64,000 nucleotides of DNA from Actinoplanes italicus (GTDB lineage Bacteria > Actinomycetota > Actinomycetes > Mycobacteriales > Micromonosporaceae). The position numbers and the translations under genes are program-made. Of the stretch, positions 1-6,903 are shown one piece after another. The notes under the pieces are model-generated. The model was not told where the DNA came from and did not search any database. It was given only the letters and a program-made list of their open reading frames with translations. Within the stretch, counting starts at the first letter, position 1. Every line of letters starts with the position of its first letter. The stretch covers positions 248,001-312,000 of the forward strand of contig NZ_PVMZ01000003.1 in the NCBI RefSeq assembly GCF_003001815.1, written 5' to 3'.

Positions 1-86
1 TGCCCGATGCCGATCAGGATGATCGCGGCGCCGATGGCGATCGCCGCGACGACGATGGCGCAGCCGATCAGGACGGTGCGGTTCAC
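1..86 (-). CDS. small single-pass membrane protein (partial, runs off the left edge)
   Basis: Only the first 28 codons are visible. They begin at a GTG whose bases overlap the TGA of the upstream gene (GTGA overlap), then encode a short polar start (VNRT) and an almost continuous hydrophobic helix rich in Ile, Ala and Gly. This looks like a one-helix membrane protein in the same operon as the next three minus-strand genes. Tiny membrane proteins are common in actinobacterial conjugative elements and phages, but no family can be assigned from this fragment. Confidence 0.55.
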   Translation of the reverse strand, partial: MNRTVLIGCAIVVAAIAIGAAIILIGIG

Positions 87-496
87 TGGTGGTCTCCCTG
101 CTCGTGCGGCGGGATGAAAGCGGGCGCCTCGAAACGGGCGTTCCAGGCCGATTCGAAGGCGGCGCGGTCGATGTCGTCCTGGCGCTGCCGTCGGGTGCGC
201 TTCGGGTGGGGCTTGTCCATCAGGTAGGAGGCCCGCTCGACGGCGGCCTGCCGGAGCTCGTTGCGCCAGCGCAGGCCCTCGTCGTACTTCGCGATCCGGG
301 CGTTCGCCTCGTCGAGGAGCTCGACAGCGGCGTCACGTTCGCCGGTGGCGATGGTCAACTCGCGGCGGAGCTTGTCGGCGCGGTCGAGGAGGTGCTTGCG
401 GGCGTCGCGGAGCCGGGTGGCCTCGCGCTTGTGGATGCGCAGTCGGAGCAGCGCGACGACCAGGGCGAGGACCGCGGCGACGGCGGTGGCGGTCAC
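83..496 (-). CDS. small membrane-anchored coiled-coil protein
   Basis: 137 residues. I chose the GTG at 496 because it overlaps the stop of the upstream gene (GTGA); the longer reading upstream only shadows that gene. Residues 1-20 form a hydrophobic helix (TAVAAVLALVVALLRLR). A charged region of about 80 residues follows, with heptad-like leucines (ARKHLLDRADKLRRELTIA), suggesting a coiled coil. The C-terminus is basic, then acidic. The likely layout is an N-terminal anchor with a cytoplasmic coiled coil. Function unknown. It belongs to the left-hand mobile element. Confidence 0.6.
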   Translation of the reverse strand: MTATAVAAVLALVVALLRLRIHKREATRLRDARKHLLDRADKLRRELTIATGERDAAVELLDEANARIAKYDEGLRWRNELRQAAVERASYLMDKPHPKRTRRQRQDDIDRAAFESAWNARFEAPAFIPPHEQGDHQ

Positions 497-1167
497 CGGT
501 TGCCCCCGGCGAGCTTGGCCTCCAGCTCGGCAATCCGGGCCTTCAGGACGGCCGGGTTCTCCTCGTCGGGCGCCGGAATCGGCGTCTGGACGCAGATGTC
601 GAGGCCACAGGTCAACTTCTTCTGGGCCTCGTACTCCCAGGAGTTGCTGATCTTCTTCGCCACGGGCGCCGTGTCGATCAGCGCGGTGGCAAGCCGCTCG
701 ACAGCGAAGGTCTTGGTGCCCGCCGGGACGACGAAGTGAAAGGTCAGCCAAACCGAGCGGGGCAGCTCGCCGGTGAACGCGGCAAGGCGATCGCCGAGGT
801 CGTGGAAAGCGGCGGACAGCTCGGTGCCGCGGTTCCAGTCGCCCTGGTTGGCGAGCGCCCCGTTGAGGCCAGCGGCCATCGCCTGGGCGGCCTTAAGCTG
901 GGCGTCGATGTGGTCGGTCTCGCCGATGTCGTCGACCATGTCGAGCTTCCACTCGACGGCGATGTCGGCCTCGTCCTCGGGCCGGTTGGTCAGCCACCAA
1001 CCGTTGCTCATCTGAGTCGGGAGAGCGGACAGGCGGCGAATGCTGACCTCGACGTTGCTTTCCTGCCCGTACTCGTCGAGGGCCTTCGCCGTGGTGGTGA
1101 CGTATCCCTCCTCGTCAGCGAGGAGGACCTGCCACAGGCTCGGGTTGGTCGGCGGTTCGTACGTCAC
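493..1167 (-). CDS. hypothetical protein of mobile-element type
   Basis: 224 residues starting MTYEPPTNPSLW. The protein is soluble and acidic, with no signal peptide or membrane helix. The final 20 residues (AVLKARIAELEAKL) form a short predicted coiled coil. It is first in a minus-strand operon with two small membrane proteins and overlaps the next gene by 4 bases, so translation is probably coupled. No family is recognised and no catalytic motif is apparent. Genes of this kind are typical of AICE and actinophage accessory regions, which suits the nearby XRE regulators and att repeat. Confidence 0.6.
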   Translation of the reverse strand: MTYEPPTNPSLWQVLLADEEGYVTTTAKALDEYGQESNVEVSIRRLSALPTQMSNGWWLTNRPEDEADIAVEWKLDMVDDIGETDHIDAQLKAAQAMAAGLNGALANQGDWNRGTELSAAFHDLGDRLAAFTGELPRSVWLTFHFVVPAGTKTFAVERLATALIDTAPVAKKISNSWEYEAQKKLTCGLDICVQTPIPAPDEENPAVLKARIAELEAKLAGGNR

Positions 1168-1236
1168 TGTGGTACTCCTTGGGTGTCTGGGCGGTCCCGT
1201 GCGCTGGCGAGCTGGCGGGGCCGCCTGGTGTTTGTG

Positions 1237-1512
1237 CTAGGAGGCCTTGCGGGCCGCGCGGGCCTGGGCCGAGCGCAGCGACATCAGCGCGAAGTGCGCC
1301 TTCTTGAGCCGCTCGACGCCCGCCGCAAGCTCCTCCGGCGACAGGACGCCGTCCGGGTCGACCTGCTGCTCCCACTTCCGGCGCTGACCTTTCGAGGCCT
1401 TCTCCGTCGCCTGGCGTCGCTCAGCCGGGGAATTCACACGCGCCCACCGCGTGTTGGCTGCGCGCGCAGCGATCAGAGATCTGTGCGTAGCGGGGAGGCT
1501 AGCGGTTGACAC
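1237..1512 (-). CDS. small basic hypothetical protein of AICE/phage type
   Basis: 91 residues, highly charged, opening MSTASLPATHRSLIAARAANTRWA. Proteins with an N-terminal AARAANTRWAR-like stretch and a C-terminal AHFALMSLRSAQARAA-like stretch recur in actinobacterial mobile elements; this is from memory of the family and was not searched. The start overlaps the end of the upstream XRE gene by 14 bases, so the two are co-transcribed. The many Arg and Lys residues might allow nucleic-acid contact, but no motif proves it. Confidence 0.55.
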   Translation of the reverse strand: MSTASLPATHRSLIAARAANTRWARVNSPAERRQATEKASKGQRRKWEQQVDPDGVLSPEELAAGVERLKKAHFALMSLRSAQARAARKAS

Positions 1513-1765
1513 CGGCGGCCTCCGGGGTGCGCATCAGGTCAGCGGAGGTGGTGTTGAGGGCCTTGGCGATGCGGCTGAGCAGTACGGGCGAGGGCTTCCG
1601 GCGTCCGCGCTCGATGTCGCAGATGTGCTGGAGGCTCGCGGGCTTGGCCTTTCTCGCCAACGTTGCGGCGGTGAAGCCCTGCTCCACGCGGAGTTTGCGG
1701 ATGAGCTGGCCGTCTACGTCGCCCGTTACCTGGCGGTGCGGCGGTGCCGTGTCGGTCATGTGCAC
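1499..1765 (-). CDS. XRE-family helix-turn-helix regulator
   Basis: 88 residues. An HTH_3/Cro-CI fold occupies roughly residues 18-80: IRKLRVEQGFTAATLARKAK, then LQHICDIERGRRKPSPVLLSRIAKAL, with the usual spacing of recognition helix and trailing helices. It is a compact DNA-binding protein without an effector domain. It is transcribed away from a second XRE gene at 1907, with about 140 bp full of TGCGCA repeats between them. That resembles a lysogeny-type switch for the left-hand element. Autoregulation is inferred. Confidence 0.8.
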   Translation of the reverse strand: MHMTDTAPPHRQVTGDVDGQLIRKLRVEQGFTAATLARKAKPASLQHICDIERGRRKPSPVLLSRIAKALNTTSADLMRTPEAAGVNR

Positions 1766-1770
1766 AGCAT

Positions 1771-1886
1771 TGCGCAGTCGTGCGCAGTGCGCAAGTGGCT
1801 GCGCACCAAAGAGTGCGCAGCATTATGCGCAACACTGCGAGGATCGACGCAATTCACTCATGTTTGATGTTGCGTAGTCGTGCGCA
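1771..1886. promoter_or_regulatory. cluster of seven TGCGCA palindromes between divergent XRE genes
   Basis: The palindromic hexamer TGCGCA starts at 1771, 1781, 1788, 1800, 1814, 1826 and 1881. A longer block, TTGCGYAGTCGTGCGCAGT, occurs at 1770-1788 and again exactly 100 bp on at 1870-1888. The cluster fills the space between divergent XRE-type genes (1765 leftward, 1907 rightward), where operators are expected. Multiple sites at helical-turn-like spacing suggest cooperative repressor binding. Which of the two regulators binds is not visible. Confidence 0.6.
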
Positions 1887-1906
1887 GTAGGCCTTAGGGT
1901 GAGCTC

Positions 1907-2350
1907 ATGACTGACGCGCTCGCGCCCACCGAGCTCGGCCGTCTCCTGGAAGCAGCACGCGAGAAGGCCGGCATCTCCGGCCGCCAAGCCGCGGCGCGAT
2001 CAGGCTTCAGCGCAACCCGCTGGCGCCAGATCGTCAACGGCGAAGGCGGCAGGCCGCCCGCTCCCACCGTCGTCGCTGCAGCCCTCGGAGTCGGCATCGA
2101 ACCCGGATCGGCCCTTGAGGCCGCTGGCCTTCCCTCAGACCCCGCGACGATCAACGCGATCATCGCGGAGCTGGCGAAGGCGAGAGACAAGAACCGGACC
2201 ACGCGATCGGTGACCGGACTGGCCGAGGAGATCGAACGGATCCGCGCGCTTCCCCTGCCGGCGCAGGAGCGGCTACGTGTCGCCCAGGGCGTGATCAGTC
2301 TGTACGAGGACCTGGCGCGTGAGGAGCAGGCCGCAGAGCCCGTGGATTAG
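1907..2350 (+). CDS. XRE-family helix-turn-helix regulator with C-terminal extension
   Basis: 147 residues. The N-terminal half is a helix-turn-helix: LGRLLEAAREKAGISGRQAAARSG, then SATRWRQIVNGEGG, then APTVVAAALGVGIEP. The C-terminal half is helical and charged (EEIERIRALPLPAQERLRVA) and may dimerise. AGGGTGAG just before the ATG serves as a weak ribosome site. It is the last gene before the att repeat at 2449 and opposes the XRE gene ending at 1499. The pair probably controls the left-hand element. Confidence 0.8.
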   Translation: MTDALAPTELGRLLEAAREKAGISGRQAAARSGFSATRWRQIVNGEGGRPPAPTVVAAALGVGIEPGSALEAAGLPSDPATINAIIAELAKARDKNRTTRSVTGLAEEIERIRALPLPAQERLRVAQGVISLYEDLAREEQAAEPVD

Positions 2351-2448
2351 GCGTTCTGGACACCACTCGCTTATGCGTTCCGTGGAAATCCGCAGGTCAC
2401 GGGCATGCAGGTAGAACGCGGGAAAGCACGACGCTAAACCGCAGTCTG

Positions 2449-2493
2449 CTTACAAGCGGGGGGTCGTAGGTTCGAAACCTACCGCGCCCACCA
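2449..2493 (+). repeat. att site: 45-bp 3' half of tRNA-Val(UAC), left copy
   Basis: Read as tRNA the block gives an anticodon loop CTTACAA (anticodon UAC, valine), a 3' anticodon strand GCGGG, a perfect T arm GTAGG-TTCGAAA-CCTAC, an acceptor strand CGCGCCC, discriminator A and encoded CCA. The partner 5' acceptor GGGCGCG and a proper D arm are absent upstream, so this is a tRNA fragment and not a gene. The identical 45 bases recur at 19353. Tyrosine integrases of AICEs typically use tRNA 3' ends as att sites. Confidence 0.9.
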
Positions 2494-2961
2494 AGCTGAG
2501 CAGCATCGGAGCGGGCCGCCAGAGAAACAGGTGACCCGCTCCCGTCTCACTTCTTGTCTCATTTCGCTTCAGACGCAATCCTGTGGCCTGTCTGCGATAG
2601 CTCTTGCGAAGAGTCATCGGCTGCGCCTTGATATGGCCCAGAGACTGGCGCCCCAAGGCCAAGGTCGCCCCACCGCCGCGTCTACTCCCGATAGGCGTGC
2701 CGCTCGTCGTGTGGCGTTGACGCCGGTCCAGCAGCAGACGCCCCTCGCGCGACCGCCGACGACCTGCAAGCGGCGATGACACGCATCCGTGTCCTGGCCT
2801 CCGCGATCCTCGACGACAGCCTGATCCCGGTCGACCCTGTCCATCACCTTTCAGCAGTCCTAGCTCTGAGACGCTGGCCAGGAGGCCGGCCCGAATAGCT
2901 CGTCTCTGTCGGCTATACCGTTTGGTGGTCCAGTCGCCCGGCATTTGTCAGTTGTGACAGA
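2494..2961. other. non-coding stretch beside the left att site
   Basis: I see no convincing gene here. A possible remnant runs on the plus strand from an ATG at 2776 to a stop at 2898 (40 codons, MTRIRVLASAILDDSLIPVD). It has coding-like composition but no ribosome site and no recognised family. The minus-strand reading through this area ends in the antisense of the tRNA fragment and is spurious. Integrase arm-binding sites could lie here, but none stands out by eye. Confidence 0.4.
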
Positions 2962-3759
2962 TTAGGGCCTACTGCGGGCGACCGTCTTGCGTGGCGCGGG
3001 GCCTCGGCGCTTGTTTACCAGGGCTACCCGGCGCAGCAGTTCCGATTGGCTCGGATCGTAGAGCAGGCGCAGTGCATGGCTGAACATCTGCGCGCCTTCG
3101 AGCACATCGTGGGCGCTGAGTCCCGACTCGTGACTGCCGGAGTTGCCGATCCATTTCACTGCTAGCAGCACGTCGGCGACGTCTGGCTTGGTTCTGGCGA
3201 ACTCCTTGATGCGTTCGTCGGCCATCCGGTGTCTCCGGTGCCGCTTCTGCGTCTGCTGGTTGGTGACTATCCTGGTCTTGGTGACATTCTGCGCGGTCAT
3301 TAGTTCTTCGATCGCCACCCGCAGCCGGCCTGCGGCTCCAGCAGGGTCAGTCCAGATGACCGCGGCTGCGGCATCGGTTGCTTCCCGTACAGCTCTTGGG
3401 GTGCGTGCTGGGCAATCCACGATTGAAGGCGCTGGCCGGGCAAATCGAAGCCGATACTGCTCTGTCCAGGACCCGTACTCTGTGGGTTCCTGAACCGTCT
3501 CGTAGTCTCCGGCCACTGCGACGGTCTCCCAACAGCCGGCCAGGGAGCAGGAGAGCATGCCAGTGAATACGCCCAGTACCCACTCGGGCTCAAATTCGTC
3601 CGGGCGCTCGTTCTCCGCTTGGTGCGACGGACCAGAGCGTTGCGTGTAGAACTTGGTGCGCTTCTCCAGGTGACCGCGTGAGCATGTCGGACAGATGATG
3701 TGTGGCAGGTTGAAGAACCAGTCGGTGAGAGGCAGCAGCGGATGATCCACGCTGGACAC
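2962..3759 (-). CDS. DUF4145 domain protein with N-terminal Cys motifs
   Basis: 265 residues with a GTG start. The N-terminus has DWFFNLPHIICPTCSRGHL and later MLSCSLAGCWE, a CxxC plus CxxxxC arrangement like a zinc knuckle. The C-terminal half carries the DUF4145 hallmark (ADVLLAVKWIGNSGSHES, then DVLEGAQMFSHALRLLYD). DUF4145 occurs in restriction enzymes and other suspected defence proteins, but its activity is not established. The gene lies between the att site and a divergent membrane-protein gene, the usual place for element cargo. A defence role is inferred. Confidence 0.7.
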   Translation of the reverse strand: MSSVDHPLLPLTDWFFNLPHIICPTCSRGHLEKRTKFYTQRSGPSHQAENERPDEFEPEWVLGVFTGMLSCSLAGCWETVAVAGDYETVQEPTEYGSWTEQYRLRFARPAPSIVDCPARTPRAVREATDAAAAVIWTDPAGAAGRLRVAIEELMTAQNVTKTRIVTNQQTQKRHRRHRMADERIKEFARTKPDVADVLLAVKWIGNSGSHESGLSAHDVLEGAQMFSHALRLLYDPSQSELLRRVALVNKRRGPAPRKTVARSRP

Positions 3760-3860
3760 CGTACGCGGTGGGGATGATAGCCGTCACCCGCGTTGCGACT
3801 GTATTGCCTGCCCGCCGGCCCACGACGTCATCGTTTGATTCAAGCTGCTATATGTGAGTC

Positions 3861-5072
3861 ATGCAGCCGGTGCTCGAGATGCTGTTCTTCGCGGTACGAG
3901 TGTACGTCGTCAGCCTGGTCCTCTCCGTCGGCGCGGTCTACGTCGCAACGCGATCTATTGTGAGGCTTTGCGAGGACAAGCGAATAGGTGCAATTCTTGT
4001 ACGCCGGGATTATCGGTCAGGACGGGTAGGTGACATCCGACTCGTGGCCCGGGCGATTGCAGGCGGAGATCGGCCATTTCTAGCCTCGTTGACTTTTCTG
4101 CTTGTGGTTATTTGCTTCACCGTAGCTATCGCGGGTCCGCTGAGTATGGCCTTCCAGGGGATAATCTCCGACGGCTTGATTCTTCCTGTCTGTGGGGTAC
4201 TTGGCCTAGTCCTTAGTGTGGTGGCCCTAGTTTATATCGGCAGCGGCGGGCGTAAAAGTGGCTCAATACTTCCCGCTATCGACGTGCGTCCGTTGACTAT
4301 TCGACACTCAATACGCATTCAATTTGCGACTGCTGTCATCCGCTTCGTCCTAGTCGGCGAGTTGATTGTGCTGGTCGCATTTTTGGCCGGTGTGGCCACT
4401 AGCCCGCATATCTCGTCCCGGCCAGGCGGCGAACTGGCCGACCCGATTGAGTTGCTTTATCTCGTGGGTATTGCGCTTATGGGCATGCTGGCATGGCTGC
4501 TCCGGCAGCTACTCTTCTGGACTGTTCCGCATCTAGCCGCCTTTCGGCTATTAATGCAGGTTACCGATCGCCATGCAGCACAGTTGGCGGGCGCGCCAGT
4601 TCGTGACGCTCTCATGGCCCTGTGCCGGCTCGTGAGCCGGTATGCAGTCGTTATATCGGGGAGAGAGGCGGTGGTCCGTAGTCAGAGTCCGCCTGCGGTT
4701 GTGCTGCGCAGTGTGGAGGGAAACCTTCGAACCTTCCTGTCGAACAAAAGGTCAGTCGGTGTGCGGCTCGAAGATGTGCGGTCTGATCTGATCATGGTGG
4801 CGGCTTTCCTTTGCCACCCAACATCCGTCCCGCTTTTCGAGATGATTGCCGCCCGCATGCAAGCCTTTACCGACTCCGGTGAGCCTCGAGAGAAATATCG
4901 GAGCGAAACTCCAGCTCGCTTCGTCGTCTTCATGAATAGGTTCCACTCCGGCCTGGAGCGGACTCATCAAGGGTTTATGAGATCACTGGCTATCATTGCC
5001 GGGATCATTGTGATTTTCCTCCTGTTCACGGGCGCGATCAAATTGCCTGACATCATTAAAGTTGTGAAGTAG
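3861..5072 (+). CDS. multi-pass membrane protein of unknown function
   Basis: 403 residues with about six hydrophobic helices: near residues 5-28, 73-95, 103-125, 155-178, 195-217 and at the extreme C-terminus (SLAIIAGIIVIFLLFTGAI). A soluble region of roughly 150 residues sits between the fifth and last helix. Base composition is visibly AT-richer than the chromosome and codon use is less biased, pointing to recent acquisition. It is transcribed divergently from the DUF4145 gene, about 100 bp apart, so the two may form one cargo unit. No family recognised. Confidence 0.65.
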   Translation: MQPVLEMLFFAVRVYVVSLVLSVGAVYVATRSIVRLCEDKRIGAILVRRDYRSGRVGDIRLVARAIAGGDRPFLASLTFLLVVICFTVAIAGPLSMAFQGIISDGLILPVCGVLGLVLSVVALVYIGSGGRKSGSILPAIDVRPLTIRHSIRIQFATAVIRFVLVGELIVLVAFLAGVATSPHISSRPGGELADPIELLYLVGIALMGMLAWLLRQLLFWTVPHLAAFRLLMQVTDRHAAQLAGAPVRDALMALCRLVSRYAVVISGREAVVRSQSPPAVVLRSVEGNLRTFLSNKRSVGVRLEDVRSDLIMVAAFLCHPTSVPLFEMIAARMQAFTDSGEPREKYRSETPARFVVFMNRFHSGLERTHQGFMRSLAIIAGIIVIFLLFTGAIKLPDIIKVVK

Positions 5073-5149
5073 TGAGAAGCGGAGCTTTGCGGTAGTCGTG
5101 CTTGCGGCTGACCTAGATGTTTACCGCGCTGCCTAAGAGGCATCCCGTA

Positions 5150-5186
5150 ATGACGGAACTCTCGACAATGCCGAGAGTTCCGTCAT
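5150..5186. terminator. perfect 15-bp stem hairpin between convergent genes
   Basis: The arms ATGACGGAACTCTCG (5150-5164) and its exact complement (5172-5186) flank a 7-base loop. The hairpin lies between the ends of the membrane-protein gene (plus) and the integrase gene (minus), so it can terminate both. There is no T-run, which is usual for actinobacterial terminators. Confidence 0.75.
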
Positions 5187-5189
5187 CTG

Positions 5190-6494
5190 TCAGCGAGATC
5201 GATTATTCTTCCAAAGTAGCTCCGTGACTTGCGCGGCGATATTAACCGCGAGTTCCGGAGCTAGGTGTTGATACCGGGTGGTCATGGCCATCTGAGACCA
5301 GCCCATGACCTCCATGACGGCCCGGGTAGGTACGCCGAGGACGAGGAGCATCGTCGCTGCTGTGTGACGAGCGTCATGCAAGCGTGCGTCCCGGACACCA
5401 GCCTCTTGGAGGAGTTCCTTCCAGGCGTCGTGATCCGCACGCGGATCGATCGGCCGGCCGTTTTGTTGGGCGAAGACCCAACCGCCCTCCTCCCAGAGTT
5501 GGCGGGCACGCTTCCGCTCCGCATCCTGGACTTCCTTGTGCACTCGAAGCGCCGCCACGATCGGGGCTGGAATCCCTACTGCGCGGCGGCCCGCCCGCGA
5601 CTTCACGTCGACCTCTTTGAGGCCGCCTCCGTGCTTCTGCGGGCATTTGCTGGCGTGCCGTGCGCAATCGGAAGGGCACGGCGGCGGACACGCCCGCTGA
5701 TGCCGATGACATTTCGGTGGACACGGCTTCGTCTTGTGCAGCCGCTCTCCGCACTTGGTCGGGTTGTCGCAGCCGTGTCGCCACCTGTAGCGCTGAAGCT
5801 GGCGGGGGGTGCGCAACAGGCCTTTGTCGAGGTCGACCCGATGCCACTTAAGACCGAGCGTTTCTCCTTTCCTCAGACCTAGCGCCAGCGCTAGGGCGAA
5901 CCGGACGCCATTTCGTTTGCCGGCCGCCACGTCGAGCAGTCGTTGCGCCTCTTCGACGGTGAAGGGCTCAATCTCCTGCTCGTCCAGCCGGGGCGGCTTG
6001 GCGAGCTGCGCGACGTTGCGCCCGAGGTGACCCCGGCGTACGGCAACGTTGAGCGCGGTCTTGACAGTCCGATGAGTTTGGTGTGCGGTCCCCGGCGCAC
6101 TGCCGGAGCGGATCATCTTGGCGTATAGGTATTCCAGGTGCTCCGGCTCCAGCTTCTCCAGGCGGTTAGCACCGACCCCAGGAATCAGGTGCTTATAGAC
6201 CGCAGCCCGGTAACCGACCATCGTCGTCTCCCTGACAGACGGCGCGGCGACGTTCTCGACCCAGTGAGTGAGCCAGGACTTCACGGTCCACCGCTGGCCA
6301 ACCTTGCGGACCGTGCCCTCCTCCCGGTTCCGCTCCAGCTCGCGAACCTTACGGGTGACAATGGCCTCGGTCTTGCCGCTCACGTGACGACGATCGGGCT
6401 TCCCGTCCGGCTTGGTGCCGACCGTTACCCGCCCGTGCCAGGCTCCATCGGCGCCCTTATAGATGCTTGAAGCGCCGTTCGGCTTGCGTCCCAT
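5190..6494 (-). CDS. int: tyrosine site-specific integrase with Cys-rich insertion
   Basis: 434 residues, within the AICE integrase size range. An N-terminal arm-binding region (SSIYKGADGAWHGRVTVG) and a SAM-like core-binding domain (about 70-165) precede the catalytic domain. Catalytic residues visible are Arg208 (LGLRKGE), Lys298 (DVKSRAG), His373 and Arg376 (HDARH), Trp399 in the second His position (GWS) and Tyr408 (TTRYQHL). Residues 242-284 are an insertion with eight cysteines and several histidines, probably a zinc-binding module. GGAGG lies just before the ATG. It should recombine the tRNA-Val att sites. The excisionase gene ends 9 bp upstream. Confidence 0.93.
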   Translation of the reverse strand: MGRKPNGASSIYKGADGAWHGRVTVGTKPDGKPDRRHVSGKTEAIVTRKVRELERNREEGTVRKVGQRWTVKSWLTHWVENVAAPSVRETTMVGYRAAVYKHLIPGVGANRLEKLEPEHLEYLYAKMIRSGSAPGTAHQTHRTVKTALNVAVRRGHLGRNVAQLAKPPRLDEQEIEPFTVEEAQRLLDVAAGKRNGVRFALALALGLRKGETLGLKWHRVDLDKGLLRTPRQLQRYRWRHGCDNPTKCGERLHKTKPCPPKCHRHQRACPPPCPSDCARHASKCPQKHGGGLKEVDVKSRAGRRAVGIPAPIVAALRVHKEVQDAERKRARQLWEEGGWVFAQQNGRPIDPRADHDAWKELLQEAGVRDARLHDARHTAATMLLVLGVPTRAVMEVMGWSQMAMTTRYQHLAPELAVNIAAQVTELLWKNNRSR

Positions 6495-6503
6495 CGTTGC
6501 CTC

Positions 6504-6743
6504 CTACGCGGCCTGGTCGTCGCGCTGCGACTCGCGCAGCTTGGTCACGTACTCCGTGAGGCATTCGACCGGGATGCGGCGGAGCCGGCCGATGGTCACG
6601 GATTCGATTTCGCCGTCCATGACGAGCGAGTACATGAGGGTCCGGCCGATGCCGAGCCGGCGGGCGGCCTGCTCGATCGTGAGGACCAGTCGGATGGGTT
6701 CGGTGGGGATCTCGGCGGCTTCGCCGCTTGGATCGGCTGTCAT
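6504..6743 (-). CDS. xis: excisionase-like MerR/AlpA-type DNA-binding protein
   Basis: 79 residues. The ATG at 6743 was chosen over longer readings because the DNA further upstream has no coding character. The core LTIEQAARRLGIGRTLMYSLVMDGEIESVTIGRLRRIPVECL, seen in consecutive parts, is the winged-helix signature of excisionase/HTH_17 proteins. It lies immediately upstream of int, the standard xis-int order in AICEs. It should bias the integrase towards excision before transfer. Confidence 0.88.
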   Translation of the reverse strand: MTADPSGEAAEIPTEPIRLVLTIEQAARRLGIGRTLMYSLVMDGEIESVTIGRLRRIPVECLTEYVTKLRESQRDDQAA

Positions 6744-6903
6744 CCGGTGAGTGCCTTTCGAGAGGTGATCAGGGGTAGTCGCCGGGGAGGACAGGCCGGG
6801 CGGGGACCTCGCGGGCCGCTCCGCAGAATCCGCGATATCCGCGCAATGGCTGCGGGCTGGTCGTTCTGCGGATTCCGCGGATTGTGCGGACGGCCGGGGC
6901 GGA

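Noticed and set aside
2401..2493. A possible intact tRNA gene ending at 2493
   Set aside because: The T arm and acceptor 3' strand are good, but no GGGCGCG 5' strand, D arm or 5' anticodon strand can be placed at the right distance.
2450..2944. A 164-codon minus-strand frame ending VGAVGFEPTTPRL
   Set aside because: The ending is the well-known translation of the antisense strand of a tRNA 3' end. It reads across the att site and has no coding character upstream.
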